From Salinicola salarius (GTDB taxonomy: Bacteria > Pseudomonadota > Gammaproteobacteria > Pseudomonadales > Halomonadaceae), in NCBI RefSeq assembly GCF_003206135.1, contig NZ_PZJT01000006.1, positions 193,250 to 257,249 of the forward strand: a stretch of DNA of 64,000 bases. Direction: 5' to 3'. The translations under genes and the position numbers were made by a program. Positions 1 through 10,773 of this stretch are shown here, piece after piece. Every line of letters begins with the position of its first letter. Positions within the stretch are counted from its first letter, which is position 1. The notes under the pieces are model-generated. The model was not told the DNA's origin. It saw nothing but the letters and a program-made list of their open reading frames with translations, and did not search any database.

Positions 1-751
1 CGGCGAGGCCGACCGCTGGGCGCTGGCCCCGCTCATCGAGGCAGGCGTCGAGGTGAACGATGTCGAACTGGTTGCCGGAGCCAGCGGTCATGCGCTGATT
101 CAGGTCGACGACGACGCCGAAAATGCGATCATCCTCTACCCCGGCGCCAATCACGGCTTCGAGGAGAGTCGTCTGGGCGCGCTGGTCGACGCCGCCGAAT
201 CCGGCGGCTGGATCCTGATGCAGAACGAGTGCAACGCTGCCGAGCGGATGCTGCATCTCGCCGCGGAGCGGGGGCTTTCTATCGCCTTCAATCCCGCACC
301 GCTCTCCTCCGATGTCACCGACCTGCCACTGGAACTCTGCCAGATCCTGTTTCTCAACCGTGGCGAGGCGGCGGCGCTGGTGGCGCAGGACGAAGACACC
401 GATGCCGACACCCTGCTGGCAGCATTGGCGACGCGGCTGCCGGACGTCGAGATCGTGCTGACCCTGGGTAGCGAGGGCGTTTGCCATCAGTACCGCAACG
501 AGCGGGTGACGCTGACCGCCCATCGCGTGGAGGCCGTCGACACGACCGCTGCCGGCGACACCTTCATCGGCTATTTCATGGCGGCCAGACAACGGGGCGA
601 CGGCATTGAGCAGGCCCTTCGTCTGGCGACGACCGCATCGGCACTATGCGTCCAGCAGGCCGGCGCCGAGCCGAGCATCCCGGTTGTCGCCGTCGTCGAA
701 GAGGCCATGACGACGCTGCCTGCCCTCACGCTCGAGCGACGAAGCGGCTGA
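1..751 (+). CDS. rbsK: Ribokinase (PfkB family), 5'-truncated by window edge
   Basis: C-terminal part of a PfkB-family sugar kinase that phosphorylates ribose to ribose-5-phosphate in the cytoplasm. The frame is open from base 2, so the gene begins before the window; a GTG at 53 is only an internal codon. The fragment shows a YPGANH segment, an LGSEGV strand, and the family signature DTTAAGDTF near the end. That signature carries the anion-hole glycines and the catalytic Asp. A nucleoside hydrolase gene follows 83 bases downstream on the same strand, which fits release of ribose from nucleosides followed by phosphorylation. Another PfkB sugar kinase is possible, but the neighbour favours ribokinase. 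Confidence 0.85.
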   Translation, partial: GEADRWALAPLIEAGVEVNDVELVAGASGHALIQVDDDAENAIILYPGANHGFEESRLGALVDAAESGGWILMQNECNAAERMLHLAAERGLSIAFNPAPLSSDVTDLPLELCQILFLNRGEAAALVAQDEDTDADTLLAALATRLPDVEIVLTLGSEGVCHQYRNERVTLTAHRVEAVDTTAAGDTFIGYFMAARQRGDGIEQALRLATTASALCVQQAGAEPSIPVVAVVEEAMTTLPALTLERRSG

Positions 752-834
752 TCCACGGCCGTCGTCGATGATCATCAACCTTTCATGGCCAGCGCCTTGG
801 CTGGCTTGCAACGAGATCGAACCCAGGAACTAGC

Positions 835-1791
835 ATGCCCATACCCATCATTTTCGATACCGATCCCGGTGTCGATGACGCACAAGCCATCGCCATCGCG
901 CTGGCTCACCCCGAGATCGAGCTGCTGGGGCTGACGACGACTTTCGGCAACGTCACGATCGAGGTCGCGACCCACAATGCGCTGCTGCTCGCCGAGCTAG
1001 CCGGCCAATCGATCCCGGTCGCCCAGGGCGCGGCGGGGCCGATGGTCAAGCGCAAGAATCCGCCGCCGGGCCACATCCATGGAGACAATGGCCTGGGCAA
1101 TATCGCGCTACCCGACATCACGACCCAGGCACTGAAACAGAGCGCCGCCCAGTTCATCGTCGACCAGGTCAATGCCCGCCCTGGCGAAGTCGTTCTGGTA
1201 GCCGTCGGGCCGTTGGGGAATCTCGCCGCCGCGCTGCAGCTCGACCCCAGTCTGGTCGACAAGGTCAAGCGAGTGGTGGTGATGGGAGGTTCGATTCGAG
1301 AAGGCGGCAACGTGACGCCGGTCGCGGAAGCCAACATTTTCAATGATCCTCACGCCGCCGCCAGGGTTTTGCAGGCGGACTGGCCGCTCACGCTGGTCGG
1401 GCTGGACGCGACGCATCGCTGCGTGCTGGACCCGCAGAGCATGGCGCGGATCGTCGGAGCCCAAGGGGCGCTGGGGAAGGTGCTGGATGAAAGTTACGCC
1501 TTCTATCGTCGGTTCTACCAGCAGGCGCTGGGCATCGATGGCTGCTGCCCCCATGACAGTTGCGCGCTGGTCTGGCTGCTCCGCCCCGATCTCTTCAGCG
1601 TCGAGCGAGGCTATTTGAGCGTGGTTACCGATGGGCTGGCCGAAGGCCAGACGGTGATGGCGCCGGAGCAGCGGGAGTTCGTGGATACGCGCTGGTCGCA
1701 GGGGACGGCGGCTGAGGTCTGCCTGAACGCCAACGGCCCGGGCGTGATCGACTGGATCGTCGAAACGCTCACGACCTACCCCTCTCCCTGA
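835..1791 (+). CDS. Inosine/uridine-type nucleoside hydrolase
   Basis: Hydrolyses the N-glycosidic bond of ribonucleosides to base plus ribose. The 318-residue length is normal for the family. The N terminus carries the Ca2+-binding signature DTDPGVDDA at residues 8-16. A later PHDSCA segment near residue 241 supplies the C-terminal metal/substrate Asp. It sits just after the ribokinase gene and is probably co-transcribed with it, so released ribose can be phosphorylated. Exact base specificity (RihA, RihB or RihC type) cannot be read from the sequence. A hairpin at 1798-1831 closes the transcription unit. Confidence 0.9.
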   Translation: MPIPIIFDTDPGVDDAQAIAIALAHPEIELLGLTTTFGNVTIEVATHNALLLAELAGQSIPVAQGAAGPMVKRKNPPPGHIHGDNGLGNIALPDITTQALKQSAAQFIVDQVNARPGEVVLVAVGPLGNLAAALQLDPSLVDKVKRVVVMGGSIREGGNVTPVAEANIFNDPHAAARVLQADWPLTLVGLDATHRCVLDPQSMARIVGAQGALGKVLDESYAFYRRFYQQALGIDGCCPHDSCALVWLLRPDLFSVERGYLSVVTDGLAEGQTVMAPEQREFVDTRWSQGTAAEVCLNANGPGVIDWIVETLTTYPSP

Positions 1792-1797
1792 GGCGCG

Positions 1798-1831
1798 CTC
1801 GCCCGATCGCTATTCGCAGCGGTCGGGCGAG
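1798..1831. terminator. Hairpin between convergent genes
   Basis: A 14-base arm (1798-1811) pairs with 1818-1831 across a 6-base loop, with a single G-U pair. It lies between the stop of the nucleoside hydrolase gene and the stop of acyP, so it may end transcription from both sides. There is only a weak T-run after it. Confidence 0.5.
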
Positions 1832-1848
1832 TTCGTTGTCATTCGGCG

Positions 1849-2121
1849 TCAGCCCGTGGTGAAGCTCGCCGGCGCCGCGAGTGTGGCTTCTTCCACGGCG
1901 ACGTCGGTCACGTCGGCCGCTGGTGAACCTTCCCACAATTGATCGATCAGCTCGGCAATGGCGACAGCCTCACCGCAGGCAACCACTTCGACCCGGCCAT
2001 CCTCGAGGTTGATCGCATGTCCGGTGATGCCCCAGCGCTCCGCGTGGCGACGTACATGCTCACGATAGCTAACGCCTTGCACTCGCCCGCTCACCCGAGC
2101 TTTGATCGTCCGATGGGTCAT
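1849..2121 (-). CDS. acyP: Acylphosphatase
   Basis: Small cytoplasmic enzyme (90 aa) that hydrolyses acyl phosphates such as acetyl or carbamoyl phosphate. The phosphate-binding loop is seen as GRVQGVSYREH with its catalytic Arg. The second element, INLEDGRVEV, supplies the catalytic Asn. The ATG at 2121 is preceded by AAGGAG at about ten bases. The first 53 bases overlap the 3' end of yihY on the same strand, so translation of the two is probably coupled. Confidence 0.92.
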   Translation of the reverse strand: MTHRTIKARVSGRVQGVSYREHVRRHAERWGITGHAINLEDGRVEVVACGEAVAIAELIDQLWEGSPAADVTDVAVEEATLAAPASFTTG

Positions 2122-3055
2122 GAGATGAATTCTCCTTGGTAATCACTTCATGGCGTATCACGACTGCCGTGTTGCGAGGTATGACATGGCCGCCTTTGGC
2201 CAGGACATGCGTCCGGGTAAACGCGGCGCCAAACAGTAGAATCAGCGACGAGTAATACACCCACAAAAGAACCAGCACGACCGAGCCGGCCGCCCCATAG
2301 GTCGATGCCGTTGCGGTATGTGCCAGATAGGCGGCGATGGCATTGCGCCCGATGATGAACAGCACCGCCGTCACCAGAGCGCCCAGCAGTACGTCGCGGT
2401 AGGAAAGCACGACGTCCGGCAACACCTTGAATATCGTGGCGAAGAACAGCGTCACGACCACGATGGATAGCGCAAACTGGGCCATGTCCAGCAGAAAAAC
2501 GCTGCCTGGCACCCAGTCACCCGCGTAATCGAAAGTCACTCGCAGGATCACGCCAAGCACCAGCGACACCATCAGCACGAAGCCGATGGCCAGTACCACT
2601 GCCATGGATAGCAGACGCTTCTTGGCAAACAGCAGAACGCTGTTCCGGTCCGGGTTGGGCGCGACGCTCCAGATGGTATTGAGCGAGAACTGCATCTGAC
2701 CGAAAACCGTGGTCGCGCCAATCAATAGCGTCACGAAACCGATGATGGTGGGCAGAATGCCCGAAGCCTCGATACTGGATTGCGCCACGGCATCTTCGAT
2801 CGCGTTGGCCGCCGAAGGCCCCAGGGTATTCTGCAACCGAGCCACGATTTCCCCGCGGGCGGCATCTTCGCCCAACCACAACCCGACCACACTGACTGCA
2901 ATGATCACCGTCGGTGCCAAGGAAAAGAGCGTATAGAACGCCAGCGAACCGGCATAGCTGAAAGCGTTGCGGTCGAGCCACAGCTTGACGGAATCGCGAA
3001 CCACTGCGCTCCAGTACTTGAAGAAGGAGATGGTGTTGGAATGGAGGGCTGTCAC
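2069..3055 (-). CDS. YihY/BrkB-family inner-membrane protein
   Basis: Polytopic membrane protein (328 aa) of the YihY/virulence factor BrkB family (once miscalled ribonuclease BN). Six or so hydrophobic helices are visible. The family segment FSYAGSLAFYTLFSLAP lies near residues 32-48, followed by a loop with a GATTVFGQMQ stretch. A C-terminal LLWVYYSSLILLFGAAF helix is followed by a charged tail. Its molecular role is unsettled; transport or envelope functions have been proposed. It overlaps acyP downstream. Confidence 0.88.
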   Translation of the reverse strand: MTALHSNTISFFKYWSAVVRDSVKLWLDRNAFSYAGSLAFYTLFSLAPTVIIAVSVVGLWLGEDAARGEIVARLQNTLGPSAANAIEDAVAQSSIEASGILPTIIGFVTLLIGATTVFGQMQFSLNTIWSVAPNPDRNSVLLFAKKRLLSMAVVLAIGFVLMVSLVLGVILRVTFDYAGDWVPGSVFLLDMAQFALSIVVVTLFFATIFKVLPDVVLSYRDVLLGALVTAVLFIIGRNAIAAYLAHTATASTYGAAGSVVLVLLWVYYSSLILLFGAAFTRTHVLAKGGHVIPRNTAVVIRHEVITKENSSHDPSDDQSSGERASARR

Positions 3056-3217
3056 GTTGGTTCCTTGTTGTTGGCTGTCACCCCGCGAGGTGCAGACGAA
3101 CTCTGGGAATCTCTGCCAAAGGGCTGTTTCGCCGATATCAATAGTCTAGACGAGATTGCGACCTACCCTGCCCGTGATGCCGCTCCGACGCCCGTCGCTT
3201 TCTCGGCCTGGCTCGAC

Positions 3218-4150
3218 TCAGGCCCGCAAGAAGTCGCTCGGCAGCTTCATCATGCGTCGCCACAGCTTTTCCACGCCGGGCTTGTGTACCAGCGAGCAAC
3301 GATAGAGGCGAATTTCCAGCGGGATATCCCAGTTGTCCCCCGCCGCACGGACCAGCTTGCCGTTGGCCAGTTCGTCACGAATGCAGAAATCGGGTATCCA
3401 GGCGAGACCGACACCCTGAAGCGCCATTCCCTTGAGTCCTTCTGCCATCGCGGTTTCATAGACCGTTTTCAATCGCATGCGCCCAGGCTCGTTCTTGAGC
3501 AGCATGCGTACGCTGCGGCCAAGAAAAGCGCCCTGAGTGTAGGAGAGAAACGGTATCGCGCCTTCTCCATCGAAGGAGAATTTCGGCCCGCCGGTGGCGT
3601 CCGGCACGCTCACGGGAAGCATCTTGACCTGGCCGATGGAGAACGAGGGAAATATCTCCGCGTCCAGCTGCATGGTGGCATAGGGATCGTGATACGCCAG
3701 CATCAGATCGCAATTGCCCTCTCGCAGCACGTGGATGGCATCGCCCACATTCATCGCCACCAGGCGCGTCGGCAGTTCACCGACCCCCTTCTGCAAGCGC
3801 GAAATCCAGGGCGGATAGAATGCCAGGGCCAGCGAATGCGCGGCGACGATATCCAGCGCCTCGTTGTCCATTGCCAGGCCGCGAACATGGGCCAGGCTAT
3901 CGTTGAGCTGCTCGACGATATTGCGCGCAGTGACCAGAAAGAGCTGGCCTTCCGGTGTCAGGCTGACCGGTGTCGTCGAGCGATCCACCAGAGTGGCCCC
4001 GATCGCCTGCTCCAGCGAGCGAATCCGACGGCTGAAAGCCGGTTGCGTGACATGTCGTTGACGTGCGGATCCCGAGAAACTGCGCGTATTGGCTAGGGCA
4101 ACGAAGTCTTCGAGCCATTTGGTTTCAAGATTCAATGAAGCCTCCGGCAT
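3218..4150 (-). CDS. LysR-type regulator, HypT (YjiE)-like
   Basis: LysR-family DNA-binding regulator (310 aa). The winged HTH is at residues 10-65, with the VTQPAFSRRIRSLEQAIG signature, followed by a substrate-binding domain. The opening ETKWLEDFVALANTRSFS and the phrases IVAAHSLAL and GVGLAWIPD match my memory of E. coli HypT, a hypochlorite-responsive regulator. That likeness is recalled, not computed. Neighbours on the same strand are cardiolipin synthase and class I fumarase. No redox Cys cluster stands out, so an oxidant-sensing role is inference only. Confidence 0.82.
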   Translation of the reverse strand: MPEASLNLETKWLEDFVALANTRSFSGSARQRHVTQPAFSRRIRSLEQAIGATLVDRSTTPVSLTPEGQLFLVTARNIVEQLNDSLAHVRGLAMDNEALDIVAAHSLALAFYPPWISRLQKGVGELPTRLVAMNVGDAIHVLREGNCDLMLAYHDPYATMQLDAEIFPSFSIGQVKMLPVSVPDATGGPKFSFDGEGAIPFLSYTQGAFLGRSVRMLLKNEPGRMRLKTVYETAMAEGLKGMALQGVGLAWIPDFCIRDELANGKLVRAAGDNWDIPLEIRLYRCSLVHKPGVEKLWRRMMKLPSDFLRA

Positions 4151-4195
4151 CCATTCTGCTAACCGGCCGTCAGGCCGGCAGTAAAGGCTGCGTCA

Positions 4196-5626
4196 TTATT
4201 GTACGGGTGACAGTAAGTAAGTGGCCCGCGAGAGCAGCTTGCGCCAGAGCGGGCGCTCGGCAAGCTCACGCTGGCTGACTTGGCGGCTATTGGCGAAATC
4301 CTTCTCGAGCATGTCGAATGCGGTAGCGGCGAAGGACTTGTCGGGTATATAGGCGGTGATTTCGAAGTTCAGCCTAAAGGACCGATTGTCGAGATTGACC
4401 GTCCCTACCATTGAGGTGTGGTCATCCACGAGCAGGACTTTTTGGTGTAGGAAGCCAGGTTGATAACGGTATATTTTAACACCGTTACGAATCATTTCCG
4501 GCAGGAAGGCAAAGGCCGAGAGAAACACCAGCAGATGGTCCGGTCGTTCGGGGATCAGCACACGCACGTCGACTCCTCGCAGCGCGGCCAACGTCAGCGC
4601 ATCCTGAACGCCATGGTCGGGAACGAAATAGGGGCTGGTCACCCAAAGACGGTGTCGGGCCCCGTGAATGGCATGCTGCACCAGCAGGCTTGCCGTTTCT
4701 CTTCCATCGGCCGGCCCGGAAGGCACGACGGCAACGTGCTGGGACGTTCCCGATACGGGCTGGGGTTTCCAGCCCAGTGCCAAAATATCGCCCGTTGCCC
4801 AGTACCAGTCTTCCCAGAAGGCTTCCTGAAGTGCCAGCACGCTCGGCCCCTGGAGCTTGAGGTGCGTGTCGCGCCATTTGCCGTATCGCTCGACGCGCCC
4901 CAGATATTCGTCGGCCACGTTGAGTCCGCCGGTCCACCCTTCGCGCCCGTCGACCACCACGATCTTGCGATGATTGCGGAAATTGATCTGGAAACGATGC
5001 CGCCAACCGCGAGACGAATTGAAGGCCGAGACACGGACTCCCGCCTCCTCGAGATCCCGCAGATAGCCGCCGGAGAGCCCTCGGCTGCCGATCTCGTCGT
5101 AGAGAAAGTAGACGTTGATGCCACGCTCGGCCTGATGGATCAGCTTCCGCTTGAAGGCCATGCCGATCTCGTCGGCTCGGACGATGAAGAACTGGACCAG
5201 AATGTACGTTTCGGCATGATCGATGCCATCGAACAGGCTTTCGAAAGTCTCGTCGCCGTCGACCAGCAGCTCGGCCCGATTGCCCTGGGTCATCGGCATC
5301 CGCGCCAGCCCCTCGACCGCACGAATGCGGCCGCTTGCGGTCTCCGGGCGTGAGATATAAGGCTCGGTCTGCGGGCGATAGCGCTGCAGGACCTGACGAA
5401 GCACGGTATCGCGCTCGCCTCGTGCGGAGACATAGCCGTAGAACCGAGGTCGACCGAAAGTCCAGAAAATGGGCACGGCAATGTAGGGGAAGCTGAGCAA
5501 CGTGACGATCCAGGCGACAGCGCCTTGAGAGGTACGGCTCGACATCAGTGCCACGATTGCCGTGACAATGCCCGCAACATGGGTAACGAACAGCAGCATA
5601 CCGATCAGCCAGGTCATGTCCGCCAT
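4196..5626 (-). CDS. cls: Cardiolipin synthase (PLD family)
   Basis: Membrane-bound phospholipase D-type enzyme (476 aa) that makes cardiolipin from phosphatidylglycerol. Two N-terminal hydrophobic segments (about residues 5-25 and 38-58) anchor it. Two HKD motifs follow: HRKIVVVDG near residue 218 and HQKVLLVDD at residue 394, each followed by the usual TGG/VGT and N residues. Length and order match ClsA-type enzymes. The gene stands between the HypT-like regulator and the fumarase, with a terminator upstream of it at 5690-5721, so it probably has its own promoter. Confidence 0.93.
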   Translation of the reverse strand: MADMTWLIGMLLFVTHVAGIVTAIVALMSSRTSQGAVAWIVTLLSFPYIAVPIFWTFGRPRFYGYVSARGERDTVLRQVLQRYRPQTEPYISRPETASGRIRAVEGLARMPMTQGNRAELLVDGDETFESLFDGIDHAETYILVQFFIVRADEIGMAFKRKLIHQAERGINVYFLYDEIGSRGLSGGYLRDLEEAGVRVSAFNSSRGWRHRFQINFRNHRKIVVVDGREGWTGGLNVADEYLGRVERYGKWRDTHLKLQGPSVLALQEAFWEDWYWATGDILALGWKPQPVSGTSQHVAVVPSGPADGRETASLLVQHAIHGARHRLWVTSPYFVPDHGVQDALTLAALRGVDVRVLIPERPDHLLVFLSAFAFLPEMIRNGVKIYRYQPGFLHQKVLLVDDHTSMVGTVNLDNRSFRLNFEITAYIPDKSFAATAFDMLEKDFANSRQVSQRELAERPLWRKLLSRATYLLSPVQ

Positions 5627-5689
5627 CGTTCACCACATCGCATCATGTCGTCGCTCTCGCCAAAATCGCCAAGCATTATCATACCGAAA

Positions 5690-5721
5690 AAAGAAGAGAG
5701 CCCCACAGGGCCCTCTTCTTT
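5690..5721 (-). terminator. Rho-independent terminator after fumarase gene
   Basis: A 14-base arm at 5690-5703 pairs with 5708-5721 (one mismatch), loop CACA. An A-run at 5687-5692 on the + strand gives a U-run on the - strand transcript. It lies 70 bases past the fumarase stop. Confidence 0.8.
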
Positions 5722-5790
5722 CAGCGCTTTTCTCTCCGACAGACGCTTCGGACAGGTTCCGCGCAACCAGGATGATGCCGTGCTTGACCG

Positions 5791-7296
5791 TCAAACTCGC
5801 TCGGCGATGATCTCTTTCCACTTGGCAGGCCCGGTCTGGTGAACCGACGTACCCAGATGATCCACGGCTACCGTGACCGGCATGTCCTCGACCTCGAACT
5901 CGTAGATCGCTTCCATACCCAGGTCATCGAAAGCGATGACTTCCGCTTTCTTGATGGCCTGCGCCACCAGATACGCAGCGCCACCGACAGCCATCAGGTA
6001 TACCGCCTGATTGTCGCGAATGGCCTCGATCGCCAGCGGTCCGCGCTCCGCCTTGCCGACCATGCCGAGCAAGCCGGTCTCTTCTAGCATCGTCCGCGTG
6101 AACTTGTCCATGCGGGTGGCGGTGGTCGGCCCGGCCGGCCCAACCACTTCATCGCCCACCGGGTCGACCGGCCCGACGTAATAGATGAACCGGTTCTTCA
6201 GATCGACCGGCAGACTCTCGCCCTTGGCCAGCATATCGACCATCCGCTTGTGGGCAGCGTCGCGCCCGGTCAGCAGCTTGCCCGACAGCAGTACGGTATC
6301 GCCAGGCTGCCATTCGCGCACGGCTTCAGGGGTGACTTCGTCGAGATTGACGCGGCGTACGCCCTCGCCGACCTCCCAGGTGATTTCCGGCCAGTCGTCG
6401 AGCTTCGGCGCCGGCAGCTCGGCCGCACCGCTGCCATCGAGAGTGAAATGGACGTGACGCGTCGCCGCGCAGTTGGGGATGATGGCGACCGGCTTGTTGG
6501 CGGCGTGGGTCGGATAGTCCTTGACCTTGATGTCGAGGACTGTCGTCAGACCGCCCAGCCCCTGAGCACCGATGCCGCTCTGGTTGACCTTCTCGAACAG
6601 CTCGAGACGCAGCTCCTCGGCCCGGTTGCTGGCGCCACGGGCCTGCAACGCTTGAATGTCGATGGGATCGAGCAGCGCTTCCTTCGCCAGCTCCATCGCC
6701 TTTTCCGCCGTTCCGCCAATGCCGATACCCAGCATGCCTGGCGGACACCAGCCCGCCCCCATCTTGGGCAGCTGTTCCATGACCCAGTCGACGACGCTAT
6801 CCGACGGATTGAGCATGGCGAACTTGGATTTCGCTTCACTACCGCCGCCCTTGGCAGCGACATGAATTTCCACCGTATCGCCCGGCACCAGCTTGTGATG
6901 GATGATCGCCGGCGTGTTGTCGCCGGTGTTCTGGCGCTTGCCATCGGGGTCGGCCAGGACTGATGCACGAAGGACGTTATCCGGCAGTGTATAGGCGCGG
7001 CGAACGCCTTCGTTGACCATGTCGTCGAGGCTCATGTCCGCTTCCCAGCGAACATTCATGCCGACGTGAACGAATACCGTGACGATGCCCGTGTCCTGGC
7101 AGATCGGACGATGGCCGGTGGCACACATCCTCGAGTTGATCAGGATTTGTGCGATGGCATCGCGCGCGGCGGGATTCTCTTCCCGCTGGTACGCCGCGTG
7201 CATGGCATCGATGAAATCCTTGGGATGGTAATAGGAGATGTACTGCAGCGCATCGGCCACGCTTTGGATGAGATCCTCCTGACGGATCGTGGTCAT
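5791..7296 (-). CDS. fumA: Class I fumarate hydratase ([4Fe-4S])
   Basis: Oxygen-sensitive iron-sulfur fumarase that interconverts fumarate and malate in the TCA cycle. It is the single-chain class I type (about 500 aa). An N-terminal alpha domain carries ICQDTG (cluster Cys at about residue 66). The GAGWCPPG and NCAATRH segments supply the other cluster cysteines, and a C-terminal beta domain includes GPAGPTTATRMD. I place the start at the ATG at 7296 because AGGAG lies seven bases upstream; a TTG at 7299 is the alternative. A sigma70-like promoter is visible at 7372-7400 and a terminator follows the gene, so it is probably monocistronic. Confidence 0.94.
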   Translation of the reverse strand: MTTIRQEDLIQSVADALQYISYYHPKDFIDAMHAAYQREENPAARDAIAQILINSRMCATGHRPICQDTGIVTVFVHVGMNVRWEADMSLDDMVNEGVRRAYTLPDNVLRASVLADPDGKRQNTGDNTPAIIHHKLVPGDTVEIHVAAKGGGSEAKSKFAMLNPSDSVVDWVMEQLPKMGAGWCPPGMLGIGIGGTAEKAMELAKEALLDPIDIQALQARGASNRAEELRLELFEKVNQSGIGAQGLGGLTTVLDIKVKDYPTHAANKPVAIIPNCAATRHVHFTLDGSGAAELPAPKLDDWPEITWEVGEGVRRVNLDEVTPEAVREWQPGDTVLLSGKLLTGRDAAHKRMVDMLAKGESLPVDLKNRFIYYVGPVDPVGDEVVGPAGPTTATRMDKFTRTMLEETGLLGMVGKAERGPLAIEAIRDNQAVYLMAVGGAAYLVAQAIKKAEVIAFDDLGMEAIYEFEVEDMPVTVAVDHLGTSVHQTGPAKWKEIIAERV

Positions 7297-7371
7297 CAAG
7301 GTACTCCTGGCTGGTCACGGTAACTGCCCGACGGGTTCATCGCCCGTGAGTCGGTGATTTCAAGCGCGCGA

Positions 7372-7400
7372 ATTATACCTGAGTAACGGGAAATTGGCAG
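7372..7400 (-). promoter_or_regulatory. Sigma70-type promoter of fumarase gene
   Basis: On the - strand a perfect TATAAT (7372-7377) is spaced 17 bases from CTGCCA (7395-7400, four of six matches to TTGACA). The predicted start lies about 70 bases before the fumarase ATG. Confidence 0.7.
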
Positions 7401-7480
7401 TTTGCTACAAGGTGTCAGCATAAAAGATAACGGTATAAACCTTCACTTCCGATTCCCTAATACGGTCCGATGCGATTTCT

Positions 7481-8220
7481 TCAGCCCTGCTGGCAGACAG
7501 GACAATAATAGAATCGGCGAGACGCGACAGACGCACGCTGGATAGTGGCACCGCAGGCGTGGCAAGGCTCTTCATCACGATCGAAAACGGCGAATCGCCA
7601 CTGGGCACGACGTTTACCGGCTCGCTGCATTCGCTTTCGCCAGCCTGACCGATTGGTCACGCCCGCTTCGCGATACGCTTGGTGAATCGTCGTCAGGATG
7701 CTGTTCGCGAGCTTTTCCCGCTGGGTATCAGACAGATCCCTGGGTCGCTTCATGGGCCCGAGCCCGGCATAGAACAGGATCTCCGAACGCAGGTAATTGC
7801 CGATGCCTGCGTAGAACCCTTGATCGAGCAACAAGCTGCCCAGACCACGGCCCGCGAAACGGCGCTCGCCCAGTCTCGCGACGATATCCCCTGTCGAGAC
7901 GTCATGCGTCAGCAGATCCGGGCCTAGTCGCGCCAGGAACGGCTGCCGCTCCAGGGTTTGCGTGGTCCACAACGAGATATCGGAAGCGCTGTAGAGGCTC
8001 GCCGTATGTCGGGAGGTCGACAAGCGGGCACGCAGGATGCGATTCGTCCTGGGCGGTCGGTCGCTCCGATGGAGACGCCAGACGCCATAGAGCTGGTTAT
8101 GGGAATAGAGCACGTGGCCATCGGCAAAAGTCACCAGCAGCGCCTTGCCCCAGCAATCGACCGCAGTCACCCGAGTCTGACGCAAGCGCCCCGCCATCGA
8201 TTCAAGTTCGGGGCTTCGAC

Positions 8221-8224
<4 letters not shown>
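7481..8224 (-). pseudogene. nei: Nei-like endonuclease VIII lacking its catalytic N terminus
   Basis: Homologue of endonuclease VIII, a base-excision glycosylase/AP lyase for oxidised pyrimidines. Typical parts are present: WGKALLVTF (the conserved Lys is residue 27), LYSHNQLYGVWR, LLDQGFYAGIGNYLRSEIL, and a C-terminal zinc finger (CHACG...CPVC) with SRRFYYC. What is missing is the first 30 or so residues, including the MPEGPE start. Its N-terminal Pro is the nucleophile and the Glu is the catalytic acid. The frame upstream of the ATG at 8224 runs only 13 codons to a stop and holds no PEGPE, and neither do the other two frames. The ATG overlaps the uvrB stop (ATGA). Either a decayed gene or a DNA-binding remnant without lyase activity. 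Confidence 0.75.
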
Positions 8225-10251
<2,027 letters not shown>

Positions 10252-10347
10252 GGTCACTAATTAGGGTCCAAAGTATCTTCATTCAAGGGCATCGTCATTC
10301 AAGCCTCACCGATCCACGAGCCACGCCTCACTGCGCCGTCGACTCGA

Positions 10348-10545
10348 TCACTGAGCCGTATAGCCCGACTTCAACGAGGCCACCGCCTTGATCAGCGCGT
10401 CACGGGAAACACGTCCCTCGACTTCCGCCCATTCTCTTCCGATATCGACGCTCTCGACACCGTCCACCATCATCAGAGCCGTGGTAACGCGGTTGAGGTC
10501 TTCGGGGGTGGACACCCCTTTCAGGGTCAGATTGATCCGGGACAT
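10348..10545 (-). CDS. Small HMA-like protein without metal-binding cysteines
   Basis: A 65-residue protein whose pattern (NLTLKGVST, then VTTALMMVDGVESVDIG, then KAVASLKSGYTAQ) resembles the beta-alpha-beta fold of heavy-metal-associated domains. It has no CXXC, so metal binding as in CopZ is doubtful. GGAG lies eight bases before the ATG, which supports translation. Upstream sit four TTCAG iterons (10590-10630). The family and role are uncertain. Confidence 0.6.
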   Translation of the reverse strand: MSRINLTLKGVSTPEDLNRVTTALMMVDGVESVDIGREWAEVEGRVSRDALIKAVASLKSGYTAQ

Positions 10546-10589
10546 GCAGGTTTCTCCACTACGTTCTATTTACGATGGCCTTTCTACAA

Positions 10590-10630
10590 TTCAGGTAACG
10601 AGATTCAGATAAGGTTCAGACAACGTTCAG
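10590..10630. promoter_or_regulatory. Four TTCAG iterons (11-base phasing), possible operator
   Basis: TTCAG occurs at 10590, 10604, 10615 and 10626, i.e. spacings of 14, 11 and 11 bases. Units read TTCAG followed by RYAASG or similar. Read on the - strand they are CTGAA repeats about 45-85 bases before the start of the HMA-like gene. Direct repeats at 11-base phasing are typical of OmpR-family response-regulator sites. No cognate regulator is in the window. Confidence 0.45.
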
Positions 10631-10773
10631 GCCAGCAGCATAGCGTAGCACGTCGTTTTCGGGGCCGACGTTGCAATGCAGCGGAATCGACGCCATCTTG
10701 ACGCCAGACTTGTACCGATATCCAGGCACCTGGTATCCCGGTACGCCACCAACATTGTTACGGGAGAGTTTGG

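Noticed and set aside
2780..4096. 438-codon open frame on the + strand.
   Set aside because: It is antisense to the LysR regulator and YihY and has no recognisable domain.
10252..10347. Possible LexA (SOS) box upstream of uvrB.
   Set aside because: No CTGT-N8-ACAG or close variant was found between uvrB and the next gene.
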